Positions 42,519-51,397 of a DNA stretch of 64,000 nt are shown in pieces. The notes under the pieces are model-generated. The model searched no databases. It worked only from the letters and a program-made list of their open reading frames with translations, and was not told where the DNA came from. Within the stretch, counting starts at the first letter, position 1, and every line of letters starts with the position of its first letter. The position numbers and the translations under genes were made by a program. This DNA comes from Propionivibrio dicarboxylicus (lineage in GTDB: Bacteria; Pseudomonadota; Gammaproteobacteria; Burkholderiales; Rhodocyclaceae): contig NZ_FNCY01000001.1 of the NCBI RefSeq assembly GCF_900099695.1, positions 434,001 through 498,000 of the forward strand, given 5' to 3'.

Positions 42519-43151
42519 TCAACGATTGTCTTGACTGTCGGCTTCTGATTCGGCACCCCAGCGCGCCATCAGTGTGTGAGTGACACCAATCTGATCAAGG
42601 ACGCGTGCGACGACAAAATCGACGAGATCGTCGATCGATTCCGGATGATGATAGAAGCCGGGCGCCGGCGGCAGGATCACCGCACCGGCCCGGGCGAGGC
42701 GCAGCATGTTTTCGAGGTGGATGACCGACAGCGGTGTTTCACGGGGAACCAAAATCAGGCGGCGACCTTCCTTCAGCGCAACGTCAGCGGCCCGTTCGAT
42801 GAGGTTGCTGGCGAGACCTTGCGCGATGGCGGCGAGCGTTCCCATAGTGCAGGGACAGACGATCATCGCATCGGGCGGATTGGAGCCGCTGGCGACCGGG
42901 GCGAACCATTCCTCGCGGCCGAAAACCTCAAGCGTTCCGGGTGCCGAAGCGAAGCGTTCGCGCAGGAACGCTTGCGCCTCCTTCGGACGCGCCGGGAGTT
43001 CGAGTGCCATTTCCTGGCGGGCGACAATTTGCGCGACTTGTGAGTACAAGAGTTGGACGCGACAGCCTTGCTGCAGGAGACAGTCGAGCAGACGCAGGCC
43101 GTAAGGCATTCCGGACGCGCCGGTGAAGGCAAGACAGACTGTTTTAGCCAT
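42519..43151 (-). CDS. ubiX: Flavin prenyltransferase UbiX
   Basis: A 210-residue flavoprotein that makes prenylated FMN, the cofactor of the ubiquinone decarboxylase UbiD. Signatures: AFTGASGMPYGLRLLDCL at the start with the FMN-binding Ser/Gly stretch, CPCTMGTLAAIAQGLASNLIERAADVALKE, and LVPRETPLSVIHLENMLRLA. The ATG at 43151 gives the family start. It overlaps the upstream Gx-type gene by 8 bases. Confidence 0.96.
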   Translation of the reverse strand: MAKTVCLAFTGASGMPYGLRLLDCLLQQGCRVQLLYSQVAQIVARQEMALELPARPKEAQAFLRERFASAPGTLEVFGREEWFAPVASGSNPPDAMIVCPCTMGTLAAIAQGLASNLIERAADVALKEGRRLILVPRETPLSVIHLENMLRLARAGAVILPPAPGFYHHPESIDDLVDFVVARVLDQIGVTHTLMARWGAESEADSQDNR

Positions 43152-43686
43152 GGGGGTCCTGAGTCGAGAAAGAGGGATGTTCGGCAATGAGACGGGCAGC
43201 GATCAGACCGTTGATGATACCGAAGACCGTCGCCGCCGCGGTGAAGAATGGGACGAGGTAGTACAGACCGTCATGTGGAATCAGCCAGAGACGGGCGAGC
43301 AGCAGTTGTCCGCCGATATGGGCGAACGAGGCGGCGAGACTCCAGCTGATCGGGCCGAACCAGCGCTTGGGCAGGCGTGAGGCGATGGCCAGCACGGCCA
43401 GGCTGCAGAGGGCGCCGGTCAGGCTCATGAAAAAGCCCGGCGAGAGAAATTGCCCGAGCAGCAGTCCGCCGGCAATGACGCGCAACAAGCAAACCCAGAC
43501 CGCCGCGCCCCAGCCGTGCCGGGCGATGACGATCAGCGTGACGATGTTGGCGAGTCCCGGCTTGATACCCGGTAGCGGCATTGGGATCGCCGCGTCGACG
43601 AGTGAGAGCCCGATCGCCGCGGCGGCCAGCCGGGCGATGCGGTGATCTTCCGGGGTGGTGGTCAGGTTAGTAACTGAGCGAGTCAT
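43144..43686 (-). CDS. Gx transporter family / heptaprenyl-diphosphate-synthase-component-I-like membrane protein
   Basis: A 180-residue membrane protein, about five hydrophobic segments. The conserved stretch DAAIPMPLPGIKPGLANIVTLI (about 30-51) is typical of the family annotated as Gx transporter or heptaprenyl diphosphate synthase component I, which resembles the substrate-binding S component of ECF-type transporters. The start at 43686 overlaps the NusG_II gene by 20 bases and the stop overlaps ubiX by 8. The substrate is unknown; a prenyl, flavin or other vitamin-like compound is possible. Confidence 0.85.
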   Translation of the reverse strand: MTRSVTNLTTTPEDHRIARLAAAAIGLSLVDAAIPMPLPGIKPGLANIVTLIVIARHGWGAAVWVCLLRVIAGGLLLGQFLSPGFFMSLTGALCSLAVLAIASRLPKRWFGPISWSLAASFAHIGGQLLLARLWLIPHDGLYYLVPFFTAAATVFGIINGLIAARLIAEHPSFSTQDPHG

Positions 43687-44041
43687 AGGCTTTGTTTCGT
43701 CCTTCGACCTGGACGCTGACCTGGTTGGGGGCGCAAATGGCAATTTCGCCGGCGCGCTTCAACCATCCCTGGCGAACGCAGTATTGATGGCTGCCGGGAT
43801 CGGAAGCGACCCGGACGCGGCCTTGATCGACCGCGACGACGGTGGTGCCGATCGGTCCGATGACGTCGATGCGTTGATTGCGCGACAGGTCGAGTTCGGC
43901 GACGACGTCGCCGCCGCGACGAACGATGGCGCGCTCGCCGTTGCCGTGTTGCCAGGCAAAGGGAATGGTCGCGACACAGACAAGCACGGACAACAGGGCG
44001 AGCAGCCAGTCGCCGGGACGGAATAGCCGCAACCAGTTCAT
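43667..44041 (-). CDS. NusG domain II-containing membrane-anchored protein
   Basis: A 124-residue protein with one N-terminal membrane segment ([21 protein letters not shown]) and an extracytoplasmic NusG domain-II-like fold (about 50-124: [57 protein letters not shown]). Proteins of this type occur next to Gx-type genes in envelope redox loci; the function is not settled. The ATG overlaps the rapZ stop by four bases. Confidence 0.85.
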   Translation of the reverse strand: MNWLRLFRPGDWLLALLSVLVCVATIPFAWQHGNGERAIVRRGGDVVAELDLSRNQRIDVIGPIGTTVVAVDQGRVRVASDPGSHQYCVRQGWLKRAGEIAICAPNQVSVQVEGRNKAYDSLSY

Positions 44042-44910
44042 TGGGGGAGCGAAGACGAGGGCGCCAATTCCCGGTGACGGACGAGGACGTGCGCCTTGTC
44101 CTTGAAATGCCGGGCCAGCCACTCAGCGAAATATACCGAACGGTGCTGCCCGCCGGTGCAGCCGATGCCGACCGTCAGGTAGCTGCGGTTGTCACGGATG
44201 TAGCAGGGCAGCCAGCGATCGACGAAACCGGCGATGTCCTCGCGCATGCGACAGACTTCGGGGGCAGCCTCGAGAAAAGCGACCACCGCGTCGTCGCGAC
44301 CGGTGAGGGGGCGGAGCGCCGGTTCGTAGTGCGGGTTGGGCAGGCAACGGACGTCGAAGACGAGTTCGGCGTCGAGTGGCACGCCGTGTTTGAAGCCGAA
44401 GGATTCGAACAACAGCGTCAGCGTCGGGCCGGCGTCGAGCAGGACGAACTGTCGCACCCACTCGCGCAGGGCGTTGGGCTTGAGTTCGCTAGTATCGATG
44501 TGGTGTCCGAGGTTTGACAGGCTCGCCAGTCGCTGTCGTTCTTCGGCAATCGCCTCAGCTAGCGTCGAGGTACTGCTGGCGAGCGGGTGACGCCGCCGGG
44601 TTTCTGAATAGCGCTTGAGCAGGGTGTCGCTCTTGGCGTCGAGGAAGAGGAAATGCAGGTCGTGTCGCTCTTCCCGCAAGCGCTTGAGTTGTTGCGGCAA
44701 GGTGGCGATGCTGTCGCCGCCGCGACTGTCGATGGCAACCGCGAGGCGTTCGCAGCCCTGGCCTGAGAGATGGTCGACGAGCGACTGCAACAAAGGCGAG
44801 GGCAGATTGTCCACGCAATAGTAGGCAGCGTCCTCGAGCATGTTGAGGGCGATCGACTTCCCCGATCCGGACAGGCCGCTGATGATGACGATGTGCATGG
44901 GCGTCAGCAT
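44038..44910 (-). CDS. rapZ: RNase adapter protein RapZ
   Basis: A 290-residue P-loop protein. The Walker A motif GLSGSGKS is at about 12-19 and the nucleotide-binding N-terminal domain is followed by the C-terminal GlcN6P-sensing domain with [16 protein letters not shown] (about 258-273). In enterobacteria RapZ senses glucosamine-6-phosphate and steers RNase E to the small RNA GlmZ. The usual rpoN-hpf-ptsN neighbourhood is not here. It heads a five-gene overlapping operon. Confidence 0.93.
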   Translation of the reverse strand: MLTPMHIVIISGLSGSGKSIALNMLEDAAYYCVDNLPSPLLQSLVDHLSGQGCERLAVAIDSRGGDSIATLPQQLKRLREERHDLHFLFLDAKSDTLLKRYSETRRRHPLASSTSTLAEAIAEERQRLASLSNLGHHIDTSELKPNALREWVRQFVLLDAGPTLTLLFESFGFKHGVPLDAELVFDVRCLPNPHYEPALRPLTGRDDAVVAFLEAAPEVCRMREDIAGFVDRWLPCYIRDNRSYLTVGIGCTGGQHRSVYFAEWLARHFKDKAHVLVRHRELAPSSSLPQ

Positions 44911-44980
44911 AGCGGAAGCCTCCGTGTACGGGCAAGCCGGCCTGGACTACACTAACTGCTCTGCATTCTCGGTCCTTACC

Positions 44981-46171
44981 ATGAGCCAGCAAGACCTGAC
45001 TTTCCTTTCCGATATCGTGGCCATCCGCCGCGATCTGCATGCCCACCCCGAGTTGTCGTTCAACGAGCACCGTACTGCCGATCTTGTCGCGCGCGAACTT
45101 TCCGCGTGCGGCCTTGATGTGCATCGTGGTCTGGCGGGAACGGGGGTTGTCGGCGTGCTGCGGAAAGGAAGCAGTGCGCGTGCGATCGGCTTGCGTGCCG
45201 ACATGGATGCGCTGCCGGTGGCCGAGAAGAACGACTTTGCGCATCGTTCGACGCACGCCGGGTGCATGCACGCCTGCGGTCACGACGGCCATACGGCGAT
45301 GCTCCTGGGCGCGGCGCGTTATCTGAGTCAGCATCGGGATGCCATCGATTTTGACGGCACCGTGCATTTCATTTTCCAGCCGGCCGAGGAATCCGAAGGC
45401 GGTGCCTTGGTGATGGTCAAGGACGGCTTGTTCGATCAGTTTCCGATGGATGCGGTGTTCGGTCTGCATAACTGGCCGGGTATTCCCGTCGGCGAAATGG
45501 CGGTCATGCCCGGTCCGGTCATGGCGGGCACCTGCTGTTTCGAAATCTGCGTTCGCGGTAAAGGGTGTCACGCCGGCATGCCGCATCAGGGCATCGACGC
45601 GGTGGTGGCGGCAAGTCATATGGTTCTGGCCTTGCAAACGATCGTCTCGCGCGAAATCCATCCCTGCGATCCGGCGGTGGTCAGCGTCACGCAGATTCAT
45701 GGTGGCGAAGCCTTTAACGTCATTCCCGACGAGGTCTTCCTGCGCGGCACGATCCGCAGCTTCCGACCGGAGATCCAGCAACGCATCGAACGCAGCATGG
45801 AAGCGTTGTGCGGCGGCGTCGGCAAGACCTTTGGTGCGACCCTGTCGGTGCGTTTCGATCAACGCTATCCGCCGACGATCAATTATCCTGACGAAGCGGT
45901 GATCTGCCAGAAGGTCGCGGCGCGGGTGGTCGGCGAGGACAACGTCCGAACCGGCGAATTGCCGTCGATGGGCGCGGAAGATTTTGCCTACATGTTGCGT
46001 GAAAAGCCCGGATGCTATGTGTGGCTCGGTAACGGTGCCGATGGCGACGGTGGTGCCGGCGCCTGCACGCTACATAACCCGCACTACGATTTCAACGACG
46101 ATATCCTGCCGATCGGCATTCGCTACTGGGTAGCGCTGGTCGAGGAAATGTTGCAGCCGGTTACCGGATAG
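44981..46171 (+). CDS. M20D amidohydrolase (hippurate hydrolase/aminoacylase type)
   Basis: A 396-residue zinc peptidase-family enzyme that deacylates N-acyl amino acids. Signatures: RRDLHAHPELSFNEHRTADLV near the start, LRADMDALPV, CGHDGHTAMLLGAAR with metal ligands, FQPAEESEGGALVM with the catalytic Glu, and HAGMPHQGIDAV in the dimerisation domain. The C-terminal GAEDFAYMLREKPGCYVWLGNG is diagnostic. The ATG at 44981 fits; upstream in-frame sequence overlaps rapZ. The substrate is unknown, possibly hippurate or indole-3-acetyl amino acids. Confidence 0.92.
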   Translation: MSQQDLTFLSDIVAIRRDLHAHPELSFNEHRTADLVARELSACGLDVHRGLAGTGVVGVLRKGSSARAIGLRADMDALPVAEKNDFAHRSTHAGCMHACGHDGHTAMLLGAARYLSQHRDAIDFDGTVHFIFQPAEESEGGALVMVKDGLFDQFPMDAVFGLHNWPGIPVGEMAVMPGPVMAGTCCFEICVRGKGCHAGMPHQGIDAVVAASHMVLALQTIVSREIHPCDPAVVSVTQIHGGEAFNVIPDEVFLRGTIRSFRPEIQQRIERSMEALCGGVGKTFGATLSVRFDQRYPPTINYPDEAVICQKVAARVVGEDNVRTGELPSMGAEDFAYMLREKPGCYVWLGNGADGDGGAGACTLHNPHYDFNDDILPIGIRYWVALVEEMLQPVTG

Positions 46172-46173
46172 CT

Positions 46174-46341
46174 TTATTGCTGCCGTTCGTGCTCGGCTGC
46201 TGTTGTCGGCGTTTGCGGGAGTGGGGTATTGACGTCGGTGGGCTCATCCCACGGGCGCCCGCAACCCCGACACAAACGATCCGGTCCGGGTTGACAGATG
46301 CCAACGCACTGATAGGGGTCTTCCCGCCAGTCCTCGGTCAT
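46174..46341 (-). CDS. Tiny DUF1289-like cysteine protein (55 residues), second of a tandem pair
   Basis: The minus strand between 46341 and 46174 encodes 55 residues: it starts MTEDWREDPYQCVGIC, then QPGPDRLCRGCGRPWDEP, and ends with a Pro/Thr-rich tail. The Cys pattern C-x3-C-x7-C-x2-C matches the DUF1289 motif (C-x3-C-x(7-8)-C-x2-C) of its upstream neighbour, although the helix after it is shortened. Its ATG overlaps the upstream TGA (ATGA), so translation is coupled. DUF1289 proteins have no established function; the four cysteines suggest metal binding. Confidence 0.72.
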   Translation of the reverse strand: MTEDWREDPYQCVGICQPGPDRLCRGCGRPWDEPTDVNTPLPQTPTTAAEHERQQ

Positions 46342-46514
46342 GACAGCGCCTTTCTGCGCTCCTGCGCGCGGGCGACAATTTCCAGGCGTTCGGCTTCAGT
46401 GGCGGTCGCCCAGGCGCTGATCTCGTCAAGGTGGCGCCCGCAACCGCGACATACCTCGGTTTGCGGATCAAGCGAGCAGCGGTCGGTGCAGGGAGAAGGA
46501 ACGGTGTTGCGCAT
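46338..46514 (-). CDS. DUF1289 domain protein (58 residues)
   Basis: A 58-residue protein with the DUF1289 pattern: PSPCTDRCSLDPQTEVCRGC followed by GRHLDEISAWATATEAERLEIV. The four cysteines (C-x3-C-x8-C-x2-C) look like a zinc or Fe-S site. The ATG at 46514 starts the family-like MRNTVPSPC; an ATG five codons upstream is possible. The gene is followed by an overlapping second DUF1289-like gene and preceded on the same strand, across 57 bases, by an enoyl-CoA hydratase gene. The function is unknown. Confidence 0.82.
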   Translation of the reverse strand: MRNTVPSPCTDRCSLDPQTEVCRGCGRHLDEISAWATATEAERLEIVARAQERRKALS

Positions 46515-46571
46515 CGATCGGGAAGTCATCGGCAAAGAGTCCAGGTTTCACGGGAAACCTTTGGACCCTTT

Positions 46572-47357
46572 TCAGGCGATCCAGTTCGGTTTGCGCTTTT
46601 CAATAAAAGCCGTGAGTCCTTCACGCCCCTCGGCGCTGGAGCGCACGCGCGCCATTCGCTGAGCTGCTTCTTCAATGATGTCGTCGTCGATCGGACGCGC
46701 CGACAGGTCCCGCACCAAAGACTTGCATTCTGCCATGGCCTGCGGACCGTTCTTCAGCAGGCTATCGACGATTTCGATCAGTGCCTGGTCGAGTTCGGTT
46801 TCGTCCGGCACGACCTCATGGACAAGACCGATCCGATAGGCTTCGGCGGCGGAAAAGCGTTCGGCGGAAAGCGTGTAACGACGAACGAAACGCTCGCCGA
46901 CGGCGGCCATGATGAAGGGGCTGACGACCGCCGGGATGATGCCGAGCTTGACGTCGCTGAGCGCGAACTGGGCGTCGTAGGTGGCGATGGCGATGTCGCA
47001 GCAGGCGACGAGGCCGACGCCGCTGCCGAAGGTTGGGCCCTGAATACGTCCGATCGTCGGTTTGCGGAGGTTGTTCAGCGTCGTCATCAAACGCCCGAGA
47101 TTGCGGGCATCGCGCAGGTTTTCCTCGAGCGTGTTGCTGGTCTCGCGTTTGAGCCAACTGATGTCGGCGCCGGCGCAGAAACTCTTGCCGACCGAGGAGA
47201 GAACGACGAGATGGACACGCGGATTGGTTTCAAGGTCCTGCAGGCCGGCCGTGATCTCGTTGATCAGCGTCTCGTCGAGCGCGTTGTGCCGCGTCGGCCG
47301 GTTCAGGGTCAGGATGCCGACGCCGTCATCGATTTCGGTAATGATCGATTGATACAT
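46572..47357 (-). CDS. Enoyl-CoA hydratase/isomerase family protein (methylglutaconyl-CoA hydratase-like)
   Basis: A 261-residue crotonase-fold protein. Family blocks: GILTLNRPTRHNALDETLI, the CoA-binding SFCAGADISWLKR, GPTFGSGVGLVACCDIAIA and FALSDVKLGIIPAVVSPFIM. The last block resembles LiuC-type methylglutaconyl-CoA hydratases, where SE precedes V; here it is SD, an Asp in place of the usual catalytic Glu, so activity may be altered. The ATG at 47357 fits. It is upstream of the DUF1289 pair; the substrate is not determinable from the sequence. Confidence 0.85.
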   Translation of the reverse strand: MYQSIITEIDDGVGILTLNRPTRHNALDETLINEITAGLQDLETNPRVHLVVLSSVGKSFCAGADISWLKRETSNTLEENLRDARNLGRLMTTLNNLRKPTIGRIQGPTFGSGVGLVACCDIAIATYDAQFALSDVKLGIIPAVVSPFIMAAVGERFVRRYTLSAERFSAAEAYRIGLVHEVVPDETELDQALIEIVDSLLKNGPQAMAECKSLVRDLSARPIDDDIIEEAAQRMARVRSSAEGREGLTAFIEKRKPNWIA

Positions 47358-47420
47358 GAATCTCCTCCGCGGACAATTCAAGGCTGAGCCATGGCAAGCA
47401 TGGCAAATCAGACGTTGATT

Positions 47421-48338
47421 CTAACCGCCCTTGGCGGTCGAACGGAACGAAAACTTGAATTGGCTGGTCAGCAGGACGCCGGCAATCACACAGGCGCCAC
47501 CGGCGAGCACGCGGGAACCGAGTCGCTCGTCGAGGAGCAGGGCGCCGAGCAGCACGGCGAACACTGGTACCAGATTGATGAACGCGGCGGCGCGTGTGCT
47601 GCCGATCCGGTTGATGCCCTCCGAATACCAGGTAAAGGCGATGGCGGTTCCGAAGACGCCGAGGAAGACGATACTGCTGGTACCGACCCAGGACATGTGG
47701 CCGAGCGCGAACAGGCTGCCTTCGGCCAGGGCGGCCACCGTCAGCATGACCCAGCCGCAGAGGCAGCCGCCGAAAGCCAGCGCCAGCGGGCTGAGATGTT
47801 CGGAATAGCGACGGCTGGCTAGCGTATAGGCCGTCCAGGAGAGTGCGGTGCCGAGCAGCATCCATTCGCCACGTCCGAGTCCGCCCTTGGCGAAAAGTCG
47901 GCCGGGGTCGCCCTGCGTGACCACGAGCAGGCAGCCGCTCATGGCCAGGAGAACGCCGAGCGCGCGGCGACCGGACATCGGTACGCGGAACAGGAGCCAG
48001 TCGGCGAGTGCGATCAAGGCTGGAATGAAAGCGACGACAAGGGCGCCGCGTCCGGCTTCGACCGCGGTCAATGCATTGAGAAAGCAGAGGTTGTAGAGGA
48101 ACACGCCGGTCAAGCCAAGAATGCCGAGTCCCAGCCATTCGGCGGCGCGCCAGCGCGGAATGCCTTCACGTTTGAGCAGCAGCGCACCGAGCATCAGTGC
48201 CGCCAGCAGAAAACGCCAACTCGCGACGGTCAGCGGTGGCGCCTCGGCGACAGCCAGGCGTCCGGCGATCCAGGTACCGCCCCAGAAAAATGCGACAAGT
48301 AACAGCTTGAGGTACAACAATGGAGAGGCGGAGGACAT
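47421..48338 (-). CDS. EamA/DMT family transporter
   Basis: A 305-residue membrane protein with ten hydrophobic helices in two EamA repeats. The first repeat starts FFWGGTWIAGRLAV and includes FLYNLCFLNALTAVEAGRGAL; the second covers LGTALSWTAYTLASRRYSE through LGALLLDERLGSRVLAGGACVIAGV. Such proteins export metabolites such as amino acids. The substrate is unknown. It lies upstream of the enoyl-CoA hydratase gene and is transcribed towards it. Confidence 0.93.
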   Translation of the reverse strand: MSSASPLLYLKLLLVAFFWGGTWIAGRLAVAEAPPLTVASWRFLLAALMLGALLLKREGIPRWRAAEWLGLGILGLTGVFLYNLCFLNALTAVEAGRGALVVAFIPALIALADWLLFRVPMSGRRALGVLLAMSGCLLVVTQGDPGRLFAKGGLGRGEWMLLGTALSWTAYTLASRRYSEHLSPLALAFGGCLCGWVMLTVAALAEGSLFALGHMSWVGTSSIVFLGVFGTAIAFTWYSEGINRIGSTRAAAFINLVPVFAVLLGALLLDERLGSRVLAGGACVIAGVLLTSQFKFSFRSTAKGG

Positions 48339-48433
48339 GGCCGGGAGCGCCGTCGGGGGCGCAATGCGTTAAAGGGTGATTATCCCATGCCGCGCGTAGC
48401 ATCGTACAATCGCGGCTCGTTCAGGAGACACCC

Positions 48434-48817
48434 ATGAGCCCGGAAGAAAAGCGAGCACACACTGACAGGATGATCGCCGAGACGCTGCGCCAGCGCCAGC
48501 AGCGCGAAGCCGGCTATCGCGAACAGGCGCTGAAACTGTATCCCTGGATTTGCGGCCGCTGCGCCCGCGAATTCACGCGCGACAACCTGCAGCAACTGAC
48601 GGTTCATCACCGCGACCACAACCACGACAACAATCCGAAGGATGGCAGCAACTGGGAATTGCTGTGTCTTTACTGTCACGACAACGAGCACGCGCGCGAG
48701 TTGGACGCCGACGCGGCCCGCCAGGCCGGCGTTGTCGATGGCAAGTCGCCGAAGATCCGCGCGAGCGCGCAACCCTTTGCCAATCTCAAGGATTTGCTGT
48801 CGAAGGGGAAAAACTGA
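48434..48817 (+). CDS. YajD-type HNH nuclease
   Basis: A 127-residue protein with an HNH motif. The zinc cysteines are in WICGRCAREF (about 37-46) and LLCLYCHDNEHARE (about 75-88), and the HNH core is TVHHRDHNHDNNPKDGSNWELL (HH...N...H). An N-terminal helical stretch (KRAHTDRMIAETLRQRQQREAGYREQA) precedes it. E. coli YajD is similar, and its biological role is unknown. A good GGAG ribosome binding site precedes the ATG. It is divergent from the EamA gene. Confidence 0.9.
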   Translation: MSPEEKRAHTDRMIAETLRQRQQREAGYREQALKLYPWICGRCAREFTRDNLQQLTVHHRDHNHDNNPKDGSNWELLCLYCHDNEHARELDADAARQAGVVDGKSPKIRASAQPFANLKDLLSKGKN

Positions 48818-48900
48818 GGGAATGCGCTGAGGCGCGCAAAGGTCGCGCCAGGTCGATCGATCCGATTGGAATTCAGCCTGGTGCTCGGCGCTGCGTCATC

Positions 48901-49371
48901 CTAGTGGCGGAACGCCGGCATGCTGGGAAAACTCGGCCACTCCATCGCGTCAAGCATGTTCTTGACGATCAGTCCGAGCTCGGTGTCACCCTCGATCGAC
49001 AATTCACGGTTGAAGAACAGCGTGTCGGGATCTTCCTGCCGTGCCGCCAGTTGCAGAAACGCCGACAGATTGGCGCGGAAGGCGAGGTCGGGCGTTTCGG
49101 GCGCCGTGAACAGCGGGCGGAACAGGCTGTTGCGGAAGGTGAAGGCGGCGCGGCCGCCGGTGTCGAGGACGTCGATCAGGAAAGTCCGGCCTTCGAGCAG
49201 GTTCAGGCTGTCCTCGGCCAGCAGTTTCATCTTGACTACGGCGTTGAGTCCGGCGGTCAGTGCCAGTGCGTGCGGCCATTGCGGCAGCTTGTTGCCGACC
49301 GTGGCAACGAAGCCCGGCAGTGTGAAACGCGGAATGGTCAGCGACTTGAAGCGGTTTTCAAACATGCTCAT
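48901..49371 (-). CDS. ubiT: Anaerobic ubiquinone biosynthesis accessory factor UbiT (SCP2 domain)
   Basis: A 156-residue protein with an SCP2 lipid-binding domain, including the [23 protein letters not shown] core. UbiT replaces UbiJ for oxygen-independent ubiquinone synthesis. The ATG at 49371 overlaps the ubiV stop by four bases (ATGA). The C-terminal [21 protein letters not shown] is UbiT-typical. It is last in ubiU-ubiV-ubiT. Confidence 0.92.
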   Translation of the reverse strand: MSMFENRFKSLTIPRFTLPGFVATVGNKLPQWPHALALTAGLNAVVKMKLLAEDSLNLLEGRTFLIDVLDTGGRAAFTFRNSLFRPLFTAPETPDLAFRANLSAFLQLAARQEDPDTLFFNRELSIEGDTELGLIVKNMLDAMEWPSFPSMPAFRH

Positions 49372-50273
49372 GCTCCTTGCAATTCGGTCAGCGCAGCCTG
49401 GTGCCGGGCGGCGATGCCGGCTTCGCCGAACCAGTAGCCATCGACGAAGCCTTCGGGTGCCCATTCTCGCTTAAGCGAAACGGATTTGTCACCCCGGCGT
49501 GCCGCGTCGAAGGCGGCGACGATCTCGGCGGTATGCGCGGGCTGTGGGCTGATGCGGGCGATATCGATACCGATCGCCTGCATGTCGGGGATCTCGGCGA
49601 GCAAGTTGTAGGTCTGCGCCGACATCGTCTGGATGCCGTTGATTGCCAGGAAGGGTTGTCCTTCACGGGTTTTCAGGGTGATGGCTTCCGGATGCTCCAT
49701 GCACTTGAACTGGCAGTCGTCCTTGTTGAGACCGTAATGGCGGGCGGTGAAACAGCGCGCCGAGAAGGCCAGCGGCAGTTTGCCGTACGCGAAGACCTCG
49801 GTTTCGACGCCTTGCGGGCGACTTTTGTGCAGCGCCTCGATCAGCGTGCGCGAGCCTTCGAGCGGCGGCACCCAGCGGGTGAGGCCGTAGCGCTGGAAGG
49901 TCGCCAGCGTCGCGGCGTTGTAGATGTTGAGGTGCGGCCCGGCGACGAAGGGACGGCCGGCGGCGACATTGACGGCGCCGAGGTCGTTGGCCTCGACTTT
50001 GCAACCGGCTTCGTCGATCAGTCGGCGCAGCGCCTTGAGGTCGCTTTCCGATTCGAGCAGCGCCTGGGCCGAGACGACCACTTCCTTGCCGGCATCGGTC
50101 AGTTTGCGCGCCAGCGCCAGCCAGTCGGCCGTGCGCAGTTGTTGGCGGCGCGAGCAGACGACTTCGCCGACGTAAAGAATGTCGAGGGCCGCGATCTCCG
50201 CCATCTCGGCGTAGAAATCGAGCACCTTGTCCTTGGGCCAGAAATACAACAGGGGTCCGAGCGAGAGTTTCAT
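49368..50273 (-). CDS. ubiV: Oxygen-independent ubiquinone hydroxylation protein UbiV
   Basis: A 301-residue U32-peptidase-family protein that forms a heterodimer with UbiU and needs a 4Fe-4S cluster. The four cluster cysteines are C40, C174, C187 and C191 ([25 protein letters not shown]), with the family's spacing of 13 and 4. The start [17 protein letters not shown] matches UbiV. With UbiU and UbiT it supports ubiquinone synthesis without oxygen. It begins 4 bases after ubiU. Confidence 0.95.
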   Translation of the reverse strand: MKLSLGPLLYFWPKDKVLDFYAEMAEIAALDILYVGEVVCSRRQQLRTADWLALARKLTDAGKEVVVSAQALLESESDLKALRRLIDEAGCKVEANDLGAVNVAAGRPFVAGPHLNIYNAATLATFQRYGLTRWVPPLEGSRTLIEALHKSRPQGVETEVFAYGKLPLAFSARCFTARHYGLNKDDCQFKCMEHPEAITLKTREGQPFLAINGIQTMSAQTYNLLAEIPDMQAIGIDIARISPQPAHTAEIVAAFDAARRGDKSVSLKREWAPEGFVDGYWFGEAGIAARHQAALTELQGA

Positions 50274-50277
50274 TGGC

Positions 50278-51291
50278 TTATCTCCACGGACGGTTGTAGG
50301 CGCCAAGCGTGATCTGCGTGCCTTCGGCGACCTTGCCGAGTTCGGCTTGCCAGGCGGGCTTGACCTTGAAGTGATCGATATCGCGGCCGAGTTCGTCGAG
50401 CGCGGCCCGCAGCGTGCGGGTGACTTGCGCGACATAGGCCGGGCTACGCTGGCGGCCTTCGACCTTGATCGCGGAAACGCCGATCTTGACGATTTCGGGC
50501 AGCATTTCGAGGACGTTAAGGCTGGTCGGCTCTTCGAGCGCGTAATAGGTCGATCCATTGACTTCGAAGCGGCCTTTGCACAGCGTCGGATAGCCGGCCG
50601 GCTCCTTGTCGTTGTGCCGGTCGATCAGGATGCCGTTGAGGCGGGTATTCATTTGTCCGGGCGCTTTTTCCCACTTGACGAACTTGGCCGGCGAACAGGC
50701 GCCGACCGTGTTCGGCGATTCGCCGGTGGCGTAGGACGAGAGCCAGCACCGGCCTTCGTTCATCACACACAGGCTACCGAAACCGAAGACCTCGATCTCG
50801 ATCGGCGTGTTCTTGATGACGAGTTCGACCTGCGCGAGCGTCAGCACGCGCGGCAGCACGGCACGCCGGATGCCAAATTCGCGGTGGGCGAAATTGACGG
50901 CTTCGTAGCTGGTCGCCGATCCCTGCACGGACAGGTGCAGGCGCAGCGAGGGGTGCCGCTTGCTGGCGTAATCGAGCAGACCGACGTCGGCGAGGATGAC
51001 GGCGTCGACGCCGAGATCGGCGGCGCCATCGACGGCGCGGTGCCAGTCGGTTTCACGTCCGGGTTGCGGGAAGGTGTTGATCGCCATCAGCACCTGCCGG
51101 CCGCGGGCATGGGCGTATTGGATGCCTTCGACCATCGCCTTCTGGTCGAAGTTGAGGCCGGCAAAGTTACGCGCGTTGGTGTCGTTCTTGTAGCCGAAAT
51201 ACACCGTATCGGCACCATGGTCGATCGCGGCCTTGAGGGCAGGCAGGCTGCCGGCCGGACAGACGAGTTCAGGAAGTTTCTGTTGCAGCAT
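50278..51291 (-). CDS. ubiU: Oxygen-independent ubiquinone hydroxylation protein UbiU
   Basis: A 337-residue U32-family protein, start [28 protein letters not shown]. The four cluster cysteines C175, C182, C199 and C238 lie in [28 protein letters not shown] and TLCKGRF, with spacings equal to those in E. coli UbiU. The upstream open frame is not used: the ATG at 51291 gives the family start. UbiU/UbiV use prephenate as hydroxyl donor in the known systems. The pair with UbiV and UbiT indicates anaerobic ubiquinone synthesis. Confidence 0.96.
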   Translation of the reverse strand: MLQQKLPELVCPAGSLPALKAAIDHGADTVYFGYKNDTNARNFAGLNFDQKAMVEGIQYAHARGRQVLMAINTFPQPGRETDWHRAVDGAADLGVDAVILADVGLLDYASKRHPSLRLHLSVQGSATSYEAVNFAHREFGIRRAVLPRVLTLAQVELVIKNTPIEIEVFGFGSLCVMNEGRCWLSSYATGESPNTVGACSPAKFVKWEKAPGQMNTRLNGILIDRHNDKEPAGYPTLCKGRFEVNGSTYYALEEPTSLNVLEMLPEIVKIGVSAIKVEGRQRSPAYVAQVTRTLRAALDELGRDIDHFKVKPAWQAELGKVAEGTQITLGAYNRPWR

Positions 51292-51397
51292 GGAGGTTTC
51301 CAAAAGTCCAAGGCGGGAGTATACCGGCCGCTTGGGCAAAGCGCATGATTTTTGGCGATAAATCGGATTGGTCTGGCGGTCGCAGCAAGCCGCCCGA

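Noticed and set aside
42735-42750. TGTTTCACGGGGAACC, a near match to the parS palindrome inside ubiX
   Set aside because: The central CACGTG is broken (CACGGG), and the bases encode the conserved LVPRETPL segment of UbiX, so the resemblance is explained by protein constraint.
46544-46559. GGTTTCACGGGAAACC, another parS-like palindrome downstream of the enoyl-CoA hydratase gene
   Set aside because: The core is CACGGG, not CACGTG, and the site is about 11 kb from the origin; it may be an ordinary operator or chance. Not enough for a parS call.
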